Positions 37,355 to 38,265 of a stretch of 38,265 nt of DNA are shown here, piece after piece (positions within the stretch are counted from its first letter, which is position 1; every line of letters starts with the position of its first letter). The position numbers and the translations under genes were made by a program. The stretch spans positions 1 through 38,265 of the IMG/VR virus record IMGVR_UViG_3300012354_000007; one strand, written 5' to 3'. The DNA is from a virus. The notes beneath the pieces were generated by a model. It was not told the origin of the DNA. It did no database searches and saw nothing but the letters and a program-made list of their open reading frames with translations.

Positions 37355-37410
37355 GGGATGTCACGGTTATATCACAACCGTTGACATCCCTTGCCTTCCT
37401 ATGGCATTCT
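37355..37410 (+). promoter_or_regulatory. promoter with 10-bp repeats inside an inverted repeat
   Basis: TTGACA 37381-37386, 18-bp spacer, CATTCT 37405-37410. Units TGACATCCCT, TGCCTTCCTA and TGGCATTCTT are in register. The first unit is also the right arm of an inverted repeat: GGGATGTCACGGTT (37355-37368) against AACCGTTGACATCCC (37376-37390), one bulged base, 7-base spacer. Gene start 37452 has GGAGGG upstream. Confidence 0.65.
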
Positions 37411-37451
37411 TTAGAAGTCAGCAGGAGCAGCACAGACCACGGAGGGCACTG

Positions 37452-37796
37452 ATGAGCGAGCCGATCCAGATCACCAAGGGCGCTACCGCCGCCGAACTGG
37501 CCGAGAGTCTCGCATCGGTCGGTGAGGAGATCCAGGCACGTGCAGAGGCACAGACCCGCGAAGACGTCGCCGACGCCCTGCGCGATCAGTTCGTCGACCG
37601 CAGTCAGAGCCACTGCACGTTCAACAACACCCCGGATGACTCGATCAGGGCGACCCTGCGGATCTCCGGCGAGACCAGCGATCGGCGATTCCAGGCCCTG
37701 GCCGACCGGTTCGACGTTGAGAGTGTGTCGGCTGATTTCCGTCTCGGTCTTCAGTTCGCCATCGCGATGATCCGGGACCCGGAGTTCGAGCTCTGA
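37452..37796 (+). CDS. hypothetical helical acidic protein, 114 aa
   Basis: ATG 37452. Very acidic N-terminal half with helices (ATAAELAESLASVGEEIQ, REDVADALRDQFVD), then an alpha/beta part (TLRISGETSDRRFQALADRF, LGLQFAIAMIRDPEF). No family recognised. Preceded by its own promoter, so it is probably separately timed. Confidence 0.72.
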   Translation: MSEPIQITKGATAAELAESLASVGEEIQARAEAQTREDVADALRDQFVDRSQSHCTFNNTPDDSIRATLRISGETSDRRFQALADRFDVESVSADFRLGLQFAIAMIRDPEFEL

Positions 37797-37835
37797 CGCG
37801 CCATCCATCAGCCCCATGAAAGGAAGGCAAGCACC

Positions 37836-38018
37836 ATGGCCAAAGACAACCTCGGTCACAAGGCCACACACGGCGAGGGCAGAGGTCGCCAGAAAGGCGA
37901 GTCACTCGGCTCACGTGAGGACCGGATGGACGGCAAGGGCGAGATCACCAGTGATTCGCTGAAGCACTACGGGTCCGAGCTGCGCGGCCCGAAGGAAACG
38001 GACAAGGAAGGGAAGTAA
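37836..38018 (+). CDS. small basic, low-complexity protein, 60 aa
   Basis: ATG 37836, GAAAGGAAGG upstream. Lys/Gly/Glu-rich and without hydrophobic core (HKATHGEGRGRQKGES, GSELRGPKETDKEGK), so probably disordered. Composition resembles the proteins at 4751 and 38021. Function unknown. Confidence 0.65.
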   Translation: MAKDNLGHKATHGEGRGRQKGESLGSREDRMDGKGEITSDSLKHYGSELRGPKETDKEGK

Positions 38019-38020
38019 CC

Positions 38021-38173
38021 ATGCCGATCAAGAAACAGGGCGACATCCCGGTCAGCAAGACCGACACCAAGGCGAAGCGCCAGGGTGAGGACAAACTCAG
38101 CGAGGTACTCACCGAGTCCACGCGCGACATCCGCACCACGCCGAACCAGTCCACCGACCAGAAGAAGGACTGA
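38021..38173 (+). CDS. small polar protein, 50 aa
   Basis: ATG 38021 with AAGGAAGGGAAG upstream, reading to TGA 38173. Polar, Lys/Asp/Thr-rich (VSKTDTKAKRQGEDK, TESTRDIRTTPNQSTDQKKD). Disordered by composition. Function unknown. Confidence 0.55.
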   Translation: MPIKKQGDIPVSKTDTKAKRQGEDKLSEVLTESTRDIRTTPNQSTDQKKD

Positions 38174-38192
38174 CCGGTGACCACCTACCCGA

Positions 38193-38265
38193 CTGAACTT
38201 ACTTGCCGATCTCGAAGATTTGGCCTTACCGGCAGCTGACCACCGCATAAACGAAGACCCCCTCC
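38193..38265 (+). CDS. partial ORF at the window edge
   Basis: From 38193 the frame reads LNLLADLEDLALPAADHR and then INEDPL to the window end, with leucine/aspartate periodicity that looks like a genuine helix. No standard start codon is in frame: a GTG at 38177 lies in the other frame and stops after 20 residues. A frame error or an unusual CTG start is possible. Confidence 0.3.
   Translation, partial: MNLLADLEDLALPAADHRINEDPL

Noticed and set aside
38177-38239. GTG ORF of 20 codons at the right edge
   Set aside because: Stops quickly and is out of frame with the better sequence from 38193; kept only as a note in that entry.
1-38265. Circular closure of the window (joining base 38265 to base 1)
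   Set aside because: Reading the polymerase through the join does not give the expected HDE motif, so the ends are not adjacent in the genome.

Overview
The window is a GC-rich stretch of a tailed double-stranded DNA phage genome. It is almost certainly a siphovirus of an actinobacterial host. The evidence is the HK97-type head genes, a long tape measure gene, a frameshifted tail-chaperone pair, dense GTGA/ATGA stop-start overlaps, frequent GTG starts and several families familiar from actinobacteriophages. I see no integrase, no convincing excisionase partner and no CRISPR array. The left edge cuts a family A DNA polymerase gene before its last catalytic motif, and the right edge cuts a small ORF, so this is a fragment and not a complete genome with ends.

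Layout. (1) 1-4684, minus strand: a tightly coupled operon of a DNA-binding protein, membrane and unknown proteins, a beta-class DNA methyltransferase, three tiny genes and DNA polymerase. (2) 4684-4751: a divergent promoter whose two -35 elements overlap. (3) 4751-12407, plus strand: early/replication operon with small proteins, a superfamily 2 helicase, a RecB-like nuclease and a probable single-strand-binding protein. (4) 12408-12819: non-coding and highly structured, with hairpins and a tRNA-like element. (5) 12820-13299: a LuxR-type HTH regulator, convergent with the late genes. (6) 13296-30423, minus strand: the late operon, read right to left: terminase, an Acb2-like small protein, portal, protease, capsid, connectors, major tail protein, tail chaperones, tape measure, minor tail proteins and the lysis cassette (GH25 endolysin, holin). 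(7) 30506-32625, plus strand: two glycosyltransferases, ended by a strong hairpin. (8) 32675-36128, minus strand: small accessory genes including a paralogous CPPHW/CxxC pair, an HNH nuclease, a tail-fibre-like protein and a PD-(D/E)XK resolvase-like protein. (9) 36129-36480: a cluster of CYTGCCAG repeats beside a winged-helix gene. (10) 36481-38265, plus strand: small genes, two of them behind their own promoter.

The most unusual signals are non-coding. At least eight intergenic promoters carry a tandem array of a 10-bp unit close to TGRCATCCNT, laid over a TTGACA/N18/-10 promoter. In several cases the predicted transcription start falls on the start codon, which suggests leaderless mRNAs. 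A second repeat family (CYTGCCAG, at least eight copies) sits upstream of a putative DNA-binding gene and is a candidate origin or operator cluster. Two further blocks (12419-12785 and 33458-33633) are packed with hairpins. On the protein side, the glycosyltransferase pair, the Acb2-like candidate anti-CBASS protein, and an [N/D]PFA motif shared by the nuclease and the SSB-like protein are worth testing.
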